Position numbers and translations under genes: made by a program
Part shown: positions 52,561 through 60,859 of the stretch, one piece after another
How positions within the stretch are numbered: the first letter of the stretch is position 1
Layout: each line of letters begins with the position of its first letter
Notes under the pieces: model-generated
What the model was told of the DNA's origin: nothing
Seen by the model: the letters and a program-made list of their open reading frames with translations, nothing else
Database searches by the model: none
DNA from: Hyphococcus lacteus
GTDB taxonomy: Bacteria > Pseudomonadota > Alphaproteobacteria > Caulobacterales > Parvularculaceae
Length of the DNA: 64,000 nucleotides
Assembly (NCBI RefSeq): GCF_041058985.1
Contig: NZ_JBEHZE010000001.1
Location: 2,108,001-2,172,000 of the forward strand
Reading direction: 5' to 3'

Positions 52561-53279
52561 GTTTTGTCGGTGTCATATGCGGGTTGAAATCTGAAGCACA
52601 AACCGTTGAGCGTTCGGTTGGTTCGCCAAAAACCCGCATCGGAATATCTGGTGCAAATGCCCAACGGGCTGAGGACTGTGCGCGGAAATTTTGTGAGGAG
52701 GGGGCTTCAGCGATAATTTCGGTGGGTATTTCGGGCGGTCTTGATCCCGCCCTAGTGCCCGGCGACTTTGTTATTGGTGAGGCAACAATAACGCAAAGTG
52801 GATCAGCTTTTGGCAGTGACCGAGCGTTATTAAACGCTGTGAAGGCGCACTACGCTAAACAGCGATACGCGCTGCAAGAAGAGACCGGCTCTGCCCCGGT
52901 TTTTGGAAACTTGTTTGGCGCAGATGAAATTATCGAGAGCGCTCAGAAAAAAGCTACGCTGTTCGAGCAGCACGGCGCTATCGCTGTTGATATGGAAAGC
53001 CACGGCGCGGCTCGCGCCGCCGCCCATTTTGGATTACCATTTATTGCAATTCGCGCCATTGCCGACCCGGCTGATCGAGCGCTGCCTATGGCGGCGCTTA
53101 ATGCAGTGGCACCCGACGGATCGACCCGCATATTTGCGACACTTGGCGCAGCTACGCGGGATCCAAAACAGTTCCCGTTACTGATGAAATTGGGTGCAGA
53201 TAGCGCTGCGGCGACAAAAACATTACGCCGCGACCTCGGCCCGCTCTTTCTTCGCTTTTTTCTCAGCCTCGATCTTTGA
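52557..53279 (+). CDS. hpnG: HpnG, adenosylhopane nucleoside phosphorylase-like
   Basis: This 240-residue nucleoside phosphorylase-fold protein has 'SVGISGGLDPALVPGDFVIG' and 'AVDMESHGAARAA', with the conserved Met-Glu-Ser of the family. HpnG removes adenine from adenosylhopane made by HpnH on the way to bacteriohopanetetrol. The start is GTG 52557 overlapping the hpnE stop. The last 57 bases overlap the 3' end of hpnH on the opposite strand, so the C-terminal 'RRDLGPLFLRFF' is antisense to the HpnH tail. Confidence 0.9.
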   Translation: MSFVGVICGLKSEAQTVERSVGSPKTRIGISGANAQRAEDCARKFCEEGASAIISVGISGGLDPALVPGDFVIGEATITQSGSAFGSDRALLNAVKAHYAKQRYALQEETGSAPVFGNLFGADEIIESAQKKATLFEQHGAIAVDMESHGAARAAAHFGLPFIAIRAIADPADRALPMAALNAVAPDGSTRIFATLGAATRDPKQFPLLMKLGADSAAATKTLRRDLGPLFLRFFLSLDL

Positions 53280-54377
53280 CATCTCAGCGGCCACGAGTTT
53301 TTCGTGCACATCAACCGCGGGACGCGCATTTGAAAGGTCAATTTCCGGTGCCATCGGGCCTTCGGTTTTGATTTTAAACATGTTCGGAATTTTGAACAAT
53401 TTGAACGGGTTCTTTACCGCGTCCATTGCGGCTGTCGGTTCATAACCACAATGCGCCATGCAGTTTGAGCATTTTTCGTATTTACCGGTGCCATATTGTT
53501 CCCACTCGGTGGTTTCCATCAATTCCTTAAAGGAAGAAACATATCCTTCCCCCAGAAGGTAACACGGTTTTTGCCAACCAAAGACGCTGCGTGTTGGTGA
53601 GCCCCATGGCGTGCATTCATATTCTTGATTGCCCGCAAGGAAGTCGAGGAAAAGCGATGAATGAGATAGGTTCCAAAGCCGACCACGTTCTTTCCCAATT
53701 TTAAAAATATCACGGAACAGTTGTTTGGTTTTTTCGCGTGATAGGAAATGGTCTTTATCTTCGGCGCGCTCATAGGCATAGCCCGGCGAGATCGAAACAT
53801 TGACACCAAGATCGGTTGCAAAATCGAGATAATCAGCAACTTGAGTTGCGGTCATGTTGTCAAAGATCGTCGCATTGACGTTAACCTGAAAGCCTCTTTC
53901 TTGAGCGGCTTTAATGGCTTTCACAGCAATCTTGAAAGTGCCTTTTTGATCAACGGCGTGATCATGTTCTTTTTCCAGGCCATCTAGGTGGACAGAGAAA
54001 AACAAGAACGGTGATGGTTTAAATAGATCCAGTTTCTTTTCAAGAAGAAGTGCGTTGGTGCAAAGCGAAACAAACTTCTTACGCGCCACAATGCCTTCGA
54101 CAATTTCGCCGATATCTTTGTGAATTAGCGGCTCACCACCGGGGATCGCAACAACGGGCGCGCCGCATTCATCGACTGCATCAAAACATTCCTGCACGGA
54201 CAGACGCTTGTTGAGGATCGGCGCAGGGTAATCAATTTTACCACAACCGGGACACGCCAAGTTGCAACGGAACAAGGGCTCAAGAAAAAGTACGAGCGGA
54301 TATTTCTTACGTCCTGTCAGCGTTTGCTTCATGACATAGGCACCGATGCGAAGTTGCTGGTGGAGCGATACTGACAT
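53223..54377 (-). CDS. hpnH: radical SAM protein HpnH (adenosylhopane synthase)
   Basis: This 384-residue radical SAM enzyme has the cluster motif 'CNLACPGC' (Cys38, Cys42, Cys45, a CX3CX2C form) and 'GGEPLIHKDI'. It adds the 5'-deoxyadenosyl group to diploptene, the first step of hopanoid side-chain building. A C-terminal cysteine group 'KCSNCMAHCGY' is family-typical, followed by a Lys/Glu-rich tail. The start at 54377 has GGAGA upstream. It lies 52 bases after ispH, and this pairing is common in hopanoid makers. Confidence 0.95.
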   Translation of the reverse strand: MSVSLHQQLRIGAYVMKQTLTGRKKYPLVLFLEPLFRCNLACPGCGKIDYPAPILNKRLSVQECFDAVDECGAPVVAIPGGEPLIHKDIGEIVEGIVARKKFVSLCTNALLLEKKLDLFKPSPFLFFSVHLDGLEKEHDHAVDQKGTFKIAVKAIKAAQERGFQVNVNATIFDNMTATQVADYLDFATDLGVNVSISPGYAYERAEDKDHFLSREKTKQLFRDIFKIGKERGRLWNLSHSSLFLDFLAGNQEYECTPWGSPTRSVFGWQKPCYLLGEGYVSSFKELMETTEWEQYGTGKYEKCSNCMAHCGYEPTAAMDAVKNPFKLFKIPNMFKIKTEGPMAPEIDLSNARPAVDVHEKLVAAEMSKIEAEKKAKKERAEVAA

Positions 54378-54429
54378 TTTAATTCTCCGGACGATTATTG
54401 TTCTGTGTTTCGATAGTGGTTCGTGATTT

Positions 54430-55422
54430 TTAGGCGTTACTGACGGCCCAAGCTTCCATGGCATCTTTTGGACGTGGTACATCGGCCAATTCCTTGGGGA
54501 GCTTGAAGTGGACGTTTTCTTGAACACCATCAAGGGTTTCTACGGTGACATCACGGTAATTTTTAAGACGTGAAATTGTTTCCTGCACTAAAGTTTCCGG
54601 CGCGGAAGCACCAGCCGTCAGGCCCACAGTTTGCACACCTTCGAGCCACGCCGGATCGAACATTGATGCGTTCTCGATGAGATAACTCGGGATGCCGAAA
54701 TTTTCGCCAATTTCACGCAAGCGATTCGAGTTAGAGCTGTTATGTGCGCCGACAACCAGAAGCAAATCAACTTGCTTCGCCATGGCGATCACAGCGGTCT
54801 GCCGATTTTGTGTCGCGTAACAGATATCGCGCGTGTCAGGCCCGACAATGTCGGGGAAGCGCACGCGAAGTGCTGCGATGACATCTTTGGTATCGTTCAC
54901 CGAGAGCGTGGTCTGGGTAACGAAAGCAACTCGGTTCGGGTCGGCAACATTGAGGTCTGCGACGTCTTCGGGTTCGGAAATTACATGCACCGTACCCGGA
55001 ATTTGTCCCAGTGTGCCTTCGACTTCTGGATGGCCGATGTGACCGATCAGAACGATATCATAGCCCTTTTCGGCATAGCGACGCCCTTCTTTGTGGACTT
55101 TGGTCACAAGTGGGCAGGTGGCATCGATTACGTCCAGCTCGCGCACGAGTGCGCCATCTTCGACTTTGCGAGCAACGCCATGGGCGGAAAATACGGTGAC
55201 TGCGCCGGTCGGGATTTCGTCGATTTCTTCAACGAAAATCGCGCCACGTGCGCGCAATGTTTCGACAACATATTTGTTGTGAACAATTTCGTGGCGGACA
55301 TAGACAGGCGCCCCAAATTTTTCGAGGGCACGCTCAACAATGTCGATTGCCCGTTCAACGCCCGCGCAGAAACCACGCGGTTGGGCAAGAACCACTTTTA
55401 TATTTTCGTTCATAGACGCCAT
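54430..55422 (-). CDS. ispH: 4-hydroxy-3-methylbut-2-enyl diphosphate reductase
   Basis: This 330-residue iron-sulfur reductase is the last enzyme of the MEP pathway, making IPP and DMAPP. It has 'QPRGFCAGVERAID' with the first cluster cysteine (about residue 19), 'IDATCPLVTKVHKEG' and 'CYATQNRQTAV' with the others, and 'GAHNSSNSNRL'. The start at 55422 (MASMNEN) has a GGGGGCGAG upstream. MNEN at 55413 is an alternative. With hpnH it forms a precursor-plus-hopanoid operon. Confidence 0.95.
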   Translation of the reverse strand: MASMNENIKVVLAQPRGFCAGVERAIDIVERALEKFGAPVYVRHEIVHNKYVVETLRARGAIFVEEIDEIPTGAVTVFSAHGVARKVEDGALVRELDVIDATCPLVTKVHKEGRRYAEKGYDIVLIGHIGHPEVEGTLGQIPGTVHVISEPEDVADLNVADPNRVAFVTQTTLSVNDTKDVIAALRVRFPDIVGPDTRDICYATQNRQTAVIAMAKQVDLLLVVGAHNSSNSNRLREIGENFGIPSYLIENASMFDPAWLEGVQTVGLTAGASAPETLVQETISRLKNYRDVTVETLDGVQENVHFKLPKELADVPRPKDAMEAWAVSNA

Positions 55423-55711
55423 TATCACTCGCCCCCACACCAATTCCGCATCGGCTATTTTCGTTAATTACTTGAATGCTTTATTTCACGCGGCTGCCAA
55501 CGCGGCAACCACCTAAAGCCGTATTCTCTCAGACATATATCGCGTGTTGCGCTGCGGTGCAAAACAAGCCGGGGGCAGGTAACGCAGATTTCATCGACCG
55601 TTGCCAAAGGGGCACGGCCAAAGAGCCATCGCCACAGCAGCATGAGTCGGGAGCGTGACTTGGCGTGGTTTGGCCGGTGGTGTAGCCTTCGGGCGGGGAA
55701 AATTGAGGGGG

Positions 55712-56380
55712 ATGGGCGTGTTTGCAAAATTTACTGGCGGAGAGGATGGCGCTTGGCCGTTATCCAAGATTATTGCTGCGCTTGAAGACCAATATGGCGT
55801 TCTCGACGAACTAGGCGAGGACGGGCCGCTAAAAGTTTTCGGCATTCAGGAGAACGGCATCAATTTTGTGGTTGCCCTGATGCAATCGGGCGCTGGTTCA
55901 GGGCAGGTGGTGGAATTTGGTTTTCTCGCGCGATTTGCCGGCTTCCCCGTCAACGATCAATTAATTGAGGCACTGAATCGTAATTTACACATCAGCATGG
56001 TCGCGATTGAGGCCGGAGATTTGTTTCTCATGGCCGGACTGCAGGTGACGGGTCGTTTTGATCAGGGCCAGTTCAGCCTATTGTTAGAGACGTGGCGGCG
56101 GGATCTGATGATGACGCTTCATGGACTCTCCGAAGCCCACTCGTCGTTAGTGGCGGCCTTCCCCGCGGCGCGGTTAGAGGCCGCCCGCAGTTTTGCGGTC
56201 AATGTAGCACCAGCCCCGGCGGATGACCGACCGATTGATATGCTGTCGAGTTTTCTTGGCGGAAAAAACAAAAAAGCCATCTGTGAAGAATGCCATGGTC
56301 GCGGCAAGCGGGGCTTCATTGCGAGGATGTGCGGGACTTGTGAGGGAAGTGGTTTTACGAAACCACGCCAGCAGCCTTGA
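55712..56380 (+). CDS. unknown protein with C-terminal DnaJ-type zinc finger
   Basis: This 222-residue product was not recognised as a named family. Residues about 1-150 form an alpha/beta domain reminiscent of the YbjN / secretion-chaperone fold ('VVEFGFLARFAGFPVNDQLIEALNR' pattern, read by eye). The C-terminus has two cysteine pairs in a CxxCxGxG arrangement, 'CEECHGRGKRG' and 'CGTCEGSGF', as in DnaJ zinc fingers. No J domain, signal or helix is seen. GAGGGGG stands directly before ATG 55712. It lies between ispH and ispA inside the hopanoid locus, 58 bases before ispA and probably cotranscribed with it. Confidence 0.65.
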   Translation: MGVFAKFTGGEDGAWPLSKIIAALEDQYGVLDELGEDGPLKVFGIQENGINFVVALMQSGAGSGQVVEFGFLARFAGFPVNDQLIEALNRNLHISMVAIEAGDLFLMAGLQVTGRFDQGQFSLLLETWRRDLMMTLHGLSEAHSSLVAAFPAARLEAARSFAVNVAPAPADDRPIDMLSSFLGGKNKKAICEECHGRGKRGFIARMCGTCEGSGFTKPRQQP

Positions 56381-56438
56381 GGGTTGGGGGCGGGCAGGCT
56401 AACAAGCCAGCCGGAATCACAAGCGACAAGGGCAGACC

Positions 56439-57326
56439 ATGACGGCGTTTTCAGAGACGATTAAAGAAACAGCAGCACTCGTCGAGACTGCGCTTGATGA
56501 ATTTTTGCCTCAGCGCGATGGCCCATTGGGTCGCGTCGTCGATGCTATGCGTTGGGGGTCGCTTGATGGCGGTAAGCGGTTGCGGCCGTTTTTAGCCATT
56601 GCCGCAGCCGATATGTTTGAAACCCCCCGTGAGCGGTCGATCCGCGTTGGTTGCGCCGTTGAGATGATCCATTGTTATAGCCTGATCCATGATGATCTTC
56701 CGGCCATGGATGACAGCGATTTGCGTCGTGGTCGTCCGTCAGTTCACAAAAAATTTGACGATGCGACGGCGATTCTGGCTGGCGATGCATTATTGACGCA
56801 AGCATTTGAAATTCTTGCCGAAGCCGATACCCATCCGGATGGAAATATCCGCTGTGCGATTGCGCTCGAATTGGCGCGCGCGTCGGGCAAAATCGGCATG
56901 GTTGGCGGGCAAATGATCGATATTTATGCCGAGCAAAAGGACTTTGACCTGGCGGGCGTGACTGAACTTCAGCGCCTAAAAACCGGAGCATTAATTCGCT
57001 TCTCGGCTGTCGGCGGGGGTATTGTTGGCGGTGCCAGTGACGATGAAGTTGCGGCATTAAGTGCGTATGCCGAAGACCTTGGCCTAGCGTTTCAGATCGT
57101 CGATGACATTCTCGATGCAACTGCTGATGCTGAAACGCTCGGTAAGCCAGCCGGTCAGGATGCCGAAATGGATAAAGCCACATTCATCAAATTGATGGGC
57201 ATGGATGGGGCGAAGTCAAAAGCATCAGCGTTAGTAGAGCGCTGCAAGTCGCATCTCGACCGTTTTGGTGCGGCGGCTGAACCGCTCAAAGGGGCAGCGG
57301 ATTTTGTCTTTGAGCGGAAGAGCTAG
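56439..57326 (+). CDS. ispA: farnesyl diphosphate synthase (polyprenyl synthetase)
   Basis: This 295-residue prenyltransferase has the first Asp-rich motif 'SLIHDDLPAMDDSD', the second 'FQIVDDILDATAD', and 'GGKRLRPFLAIAA'. Length and motifs match IspA, which builds farnesyl (or geranylgeranyl) diphosphate from IPP and DMAPP. The product feeds HpnD. The usual neighbour xseB is not here; instead a zinc-finger protein of unknown function precedes it. It is convergent with hpnM, four bases apart. Confidence 0.93.
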   Translation: MTAFSETIKETAALVETALDEFLPQRDGPLGRVVDAMRWGSLDGGKRLRPFLAIAAADMFETPRERSIRVGCAVEMIHCYSLIHDDLPAMDDSDLRRGRPSVHKKFDDATAILAGDALLTQAFEILAEADTHPDGNIRCAIALELARASGKIGMVGGQMIDIYAEQKDFDLAGVTELQRLKTGALIRFSAVGGGIVGGASDDEVAALSAYAEDLGLAFQIVDDILDATADAETLGKPAGQDAEMDKATFIKLMGMDGAKSKASALVERCKSHLDRFGAAAEPLKGAADFVFERKS

Positions 57327-57330
57327 GGCG

Positions 57331-57960
57331 CTAAGCGGACGCTTCACTTTCAAGTCGGTCGAGCAAGGCGTCGACACCATTCGTTGAAACGAATGACGAG
57401 AACTCTTCACGCTTCACAAGCATAATTGAAACGCCGGAAACGATAATGTCGATGGCTTTGCGATCACCCGAGCGCAGTTTTCGGACGCGCCAATCAACCA
57501 TGATCGGCGATCCTTCTTTGCGGTCGAATTTAGTGCGAACGATCACGTCGCGCGCGCCAAGTTCTTTAGCTTCGACGACTTCGAGTGGTTTACCGACGAT
57601 TTCTTGAAACTGTTCAGCGTAGAGTTTTGTAATATATTGCGGAAAAATTGCGTCATAACGCGTGGTTTGTTCGTCGCTCATACTCTTGCGCGTGTCGCCA
57701 ATCATGAACTTCCCGATGATGTCGAGCGCCATGCCGTCGGCGAGAACCTGTCGGAAATTCTCTAACTTCTCGGCTTCGCTTTTGTTCTCATCCGTTAAAA
57801 CTGATGTTGCATTAGCGGTGAGTGATTTTGCGAAGGCAACTGCGCCGTCTACCGTGCTGACTTCAACTTCTGCAGCCGGTTGGGTTTCTTGCGCCAATGC
57901 GGGCGTTACAGCGGAGGCAGCAAGAAGCGCGGCAAACACGCGAACACGAGACATAAACAT
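57331..57960 (-). CDS. hpnM: HpnM, MlaC-like periplasmic hopanoid transport protein
   Basis: This 209-residue protein has a signal peptide (about 1-23, ending 'TPALA') and the MlaC/Ttg2D fold ('EKLENFRQVLADGMALDIIGKFMIG', pattern only; 'VDWRVRKLRSGDRKAIDIIVSGVSIMLV' near the end). MlaC-type proteins carry lipids between membranes. GAGG precedes ATG 57960. It lies 171 bases downstream of hpnN on the same strand, the usual HpnN-HpnM grouping, and the pair is expected to move hopanoids to the outer membrane. Confidence 0.87.
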   Translation of the reverse strand: MFMSRVRVFAALLAASAVTPALAQETQPAAEVEVSTVDGAVAFAKSLTANATSVLTDENKSEAEKLENFRQVLADGMALDIIGKFMIGDTRKSMSDEQTTRYDAIFPQYITKLYAEQFQEIVGKPLEVVEAKELGARDVIVRTKFDRKEGSPIMVDWRVRKLRSGDRKAIDIIVSGVSIMLVKREEFSSFVSTNGVDALLDRLESEASA

Positions 57961-58131
57961 GGTCGAAACCTCAGATTTGGTAAGCGGCGAGACATCGCCT
58001 CAGGTAGGTTTGTTCAATATGGGACGATTATGGCCGAATTCCAGCACCAAAATGCCTAAGCTGCGGCTGTGAATGAATTTTTCGTTATCTATCAGTGTAC
58101 TACAGGCGAAATGATGGGGAATTTATAGCCC

Positions 58132-60717
58132 TTAGGGGGAGCGCGCTTTTCGTTTTGCGGTCTGCTGTTCCTCTAGCTGAAATGCTGCCGGTAATACGAT
58201 GAGGGTACACACCAGTGTAAACGCAATGGCGATTGAAAGAAGCTCGCCCATTGATGCTGTGCCGCGATGCGGCGAGAGCATTAGGCTGCCGAATGAAGCA
58301 ACCGTTGTTAAGGCGGAAAAGAATACGGCGCGTGGCGTGGATGTGCCGTAAACGCCTTCGCCCGCTTTCACCTGTTGGTTGCGCAATACCAAATGGATGC
58401 TGCTATCGACGCCAATGCCAATAAGAAGCGGAAGGACGATCACATTCGCGTAGTTGAACGGAATGTTGAGCAATACCCCTGTGGCGGATGTTAGAATTGC
58501 AGCGAGCGCTAGCGGGAACAGCATTAAAATGACGGTGCTAATTTTGCGCACGAGCAACCAAAGAAAAATGGCAATAGCGCCAAAGGCTATGCCGGTTGCT
58601 TCTAGCATCGCGGCAGAAATCGTCTCGCCTGCTTTTCTGGCCTGATAGGCACCACCCGCAAGATCTGGGACAACGGCCTCGACATCTTTTACAAATGTAT
58701 CAAGTGCACGGAAATCACGAACATCGTCCTTAGGCAATATGTCGATACGCCATTGGCCGCCTTCGCTCAAATATCGTTCGCGTAGTGCAGCGGGCAGGGT
58801 TTCTATTTCAATATAATCCGCATTCAACTGTGTGCGTAATTGCGTGATGAGTTGGGGCCAGAACGCGAAGATATTTTCCTCAAGAATTTCTTCGTGACCC
58901 TCGATCGTGTCGAGTAATTGCGAAAGGCGCGCGCCTGATCCGTCGGTGTAAGCGATCTTTAATCGTTGTTGTAATTTGTTGATGCCGATTTGCGCATCAG
59001 GGCCGGACACTGAACCGGCTTCAGCATCGAGTGCGAAGACAAGCGTTCCCGCACCAAAGTCGATCAGCTCCAGCTTTTCGTCTTGCTCGTCCGGAACGAA
59101 GTCGGGCAATAGCCGCACAGCATCAACTGTCTCAAGTGATGAGATATTTTGTGCGATTTCAACGGCTTCGGCTTGTGTTTGAACCAGACTGCTTAATCGA
59201 TAAGGCACGGTTTCAGGGTTATCAAACAACAAATTAAACCCTTGGACCGACGGTGAATATGGATTGCGAAGCGCCATTTGGTCAGCGTCGAAACGAACTT
59301 GTGGCATCAAGAATAGCGCCAAGAAACCGAGCGCAATGGTGGCAATTGCAACCGGACCAGAGATTTTACTGATTGCGTCAAAAATCCCGCGAATATTGCC
59401 AGTTGGTTTTCGTTTGGGCTGGCCTTTGAAAAGTGCGAGGGCAGCGGGGGCGAACGTCACCGTTACAAAAAATGCGATGATGACACCGGCACCGGCGATG
59501 ATCCCAAGCTGGGCGATTCCGTCAAATTTCGTCGGAACGAAAGAAAGAAATGCGATTGCGGTTGTGGGGCCGGCTAAGGCAAGGGCGGGGCCGACTTCGT
59601 GAATTGTACGACGCAAGGCTGACTGGTTCCCGCGTCCTGCGGCTCGGTGCTCCTGAATGTGCAGCAAAAGATGGATGGCAAAATCAAGCCCAAGCCCCAC
59701 CAACAAAACAGTAAAGGCAACTGAGACGAGATTCAGCTCGCCCACAAAAGCGGCTGCAAATGCAGACGTAAAGGTCAAGGTGATCACCAGCCCGACAAGG
59801 GTCAAAACGGCCATGGCGACGGAGCGGTAACATAGCAGCAGCAAGACACTTACGAGGATCAGCGAAAGCAGTAAGGAAAGTCCGATCCCGGTGGTGACGG
59901 CTTCTAATTCTTCGAGCCGCAGGGCAGGATCGCCAGTGATATAGGTCTCAACGCGGTTTCCGTAGTCGCTGTTTAAACTTTCGGTTTCCGCACGGAGGAC
60001 ATTGATAGCAGCTTTCGCAGGTTGCAGGCGGGCATAGTCGAGTACGGGTGTGGCGTAGACTAAGCGCGTATAGGCTTCGCCTTCGCGTTGACCGGCATCA
60101 AGCGCACCCATCCATGAAAATGGACGACGTTTGTTTTCTATGCTGGCCTCAACCACATCCGCGAGTTCCGTATAAAGCTGGTCAAGTGTTTCTTTACCGA
60201 GGTCCGATCGCTCAGCCAGCGCATCATTTTCCGCGAGGGCAGAGAAGAAGGTCCCTATGGTTGGGCTTTTGATCAGAGTTTCTATCAGGCCCGATGCTTT
60301 TGACATTTGGGTCAGCCGGGCTTGGAGTTCGCTTTGATCAAGATAGAGAAGGCCATTCTCTCGAAAAAATGGCTCCTGAGCCGGGGCGAATACGGCGGTA
60401 AAACCTTCGGTTCGATCGAGCAATCGGTTGCGCAAATCGGTGGCGTAAGCGTCAGCTTCGTCAAGCGTCGGGGCCTTGATCACAACGATGACGTCGTTCT
60501 TTAGCTGCGGAAAGGCATCACGTAGCTCGGCCGCTCGCTGCTGGAACGGCAAATCCGGATCCAGCATCGCGCTGGTATCGGTATTCACTTTCAGATGCGT
60601 AGCCGCAAAATAGCCGCAAAACCCCGCAAGTACGAGGATAATTGCCGCTAATATGACCCCGGCCCGGCGCGCCAGTTCGGCCCACGCCGCCAATATTCGT
60701 TCAATAAACTTTAACAT
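58132..60717 (-). CDS. hpnN: hopanoid transporter HpnN (RND/MMPL family)
   Basis: This 861-residue RND-type transporter has two halves, each with one helix, a large periplasmic domain and five more helices ('GIGLSLLLSLILVSVLLLLC', 'LLVGLGLDFAIHLLLHIQEH'; and 'LPLLIGIGVDSSIHLVLRNQ' in the second half). 'GLGLDFAIH' and 'GIGVDSSIH' hold the charged residue of the proton relay in helices 4 and 10. Known HpnN moves hopanoids from inner to outer membrane. It starts near the divergent M20 hydrolase gene. Confidence 0.92.
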   Translation of the reverse strand: MLKFIERILAAWAELARRAGVILAAIILVLAGFCGYFAATHLKVNTDTSAMLDPDLPFQQRAAELRDAFPQLKNDVIVVIKAPTLDEADAYATDLRNRLLDRTEGFTAVFAPAQEPFFRENGLLYLDQSELQARLTQMSKASGLIETLIKSPTIGTFFSALAENDALAERSDLGKETLDQLYTELADVVEASIENKRRPFSWMGALDAGQREGEAYTRLVYATPVLDYARLQPAKAAINVLRAETESLNSDYGNRVETYITGDPALRLEELEAVTTGIGLSLLLSLILVSVLLLLCYRSVAMAVLTLVGLVITLTFTSAFAAAFVGELNLVSVAFTVLLVGLGLDFAIHLLLHIQEHRAAGRGNQSALRRTIHEVGPALALAGPTTAIAFLSFVPTKFDGIAQLGIIAGAGVIIAFFVTVTFAPAALALFKGQPKRKPTGNIRGIFDAISKISGPVAIATIALGFLALFLMPQVRFDADQMALRNPYSPSVQGFNLLFDNPETVPYRLSSLVQTQAEAVEIAQNISSLETVDAVRLLPDFVPDEQDEKLELIDFGAGTLVFALDAEAGSVSGPDAQIGINKLQQRLKIAYTDGSGARLSQLLDTIEGHEEILEENIFAFWPQLITQLRTQLNADYIEIETLPAALRERYLSEGGQWRIDILPKDDVRDFRALDTFVKDVEAVVPDLAGGAYQARKAGETISAAMLEATGIAFGAIAIFLWLLVRKISTVILMLFPLALAAILTSATGVLLNIPFNYANVIVLPLLIGIGVDSSIHLVLRNQQVKAGEGVYGTSTPRAVFFSALTTVASFGSLMLSPHRGTASMGELLSIAIAFTLVCTLIVLPAAFQLEEQQTAKRKARSP

Positions 60718-60859
60718 CCGACTTTGTGAATGTCCTTTGCTTTTCGTAACTATAGGATGCTTCGTAGTCCGTGGAAATGATAGAGAAATAACGAAACCTG
60801 CTTTGGTTGCGCGGGCCTCTCTTGCGGCGATTTGCTGCCTTCGCTACTGCTTGTATCCT

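Noticed and set aside
55464..55643. Minus-strand frame of about 59 codons (from the Met at 55643) with a CxxC and many Arg/Trp, in the gap between ispH and the zinc-finger gene
   Set aside because: No ribosome-binding site, unusual composition, no recognisable family; more likely chance, although the gap has no other gene.
56545..57183. 212-codon minus-strand frame antisense to ispA
   Set aside because: His/Arg/Gln-rich product typical of reverse-frame shadows; ispA motifs are complete on the other strand.
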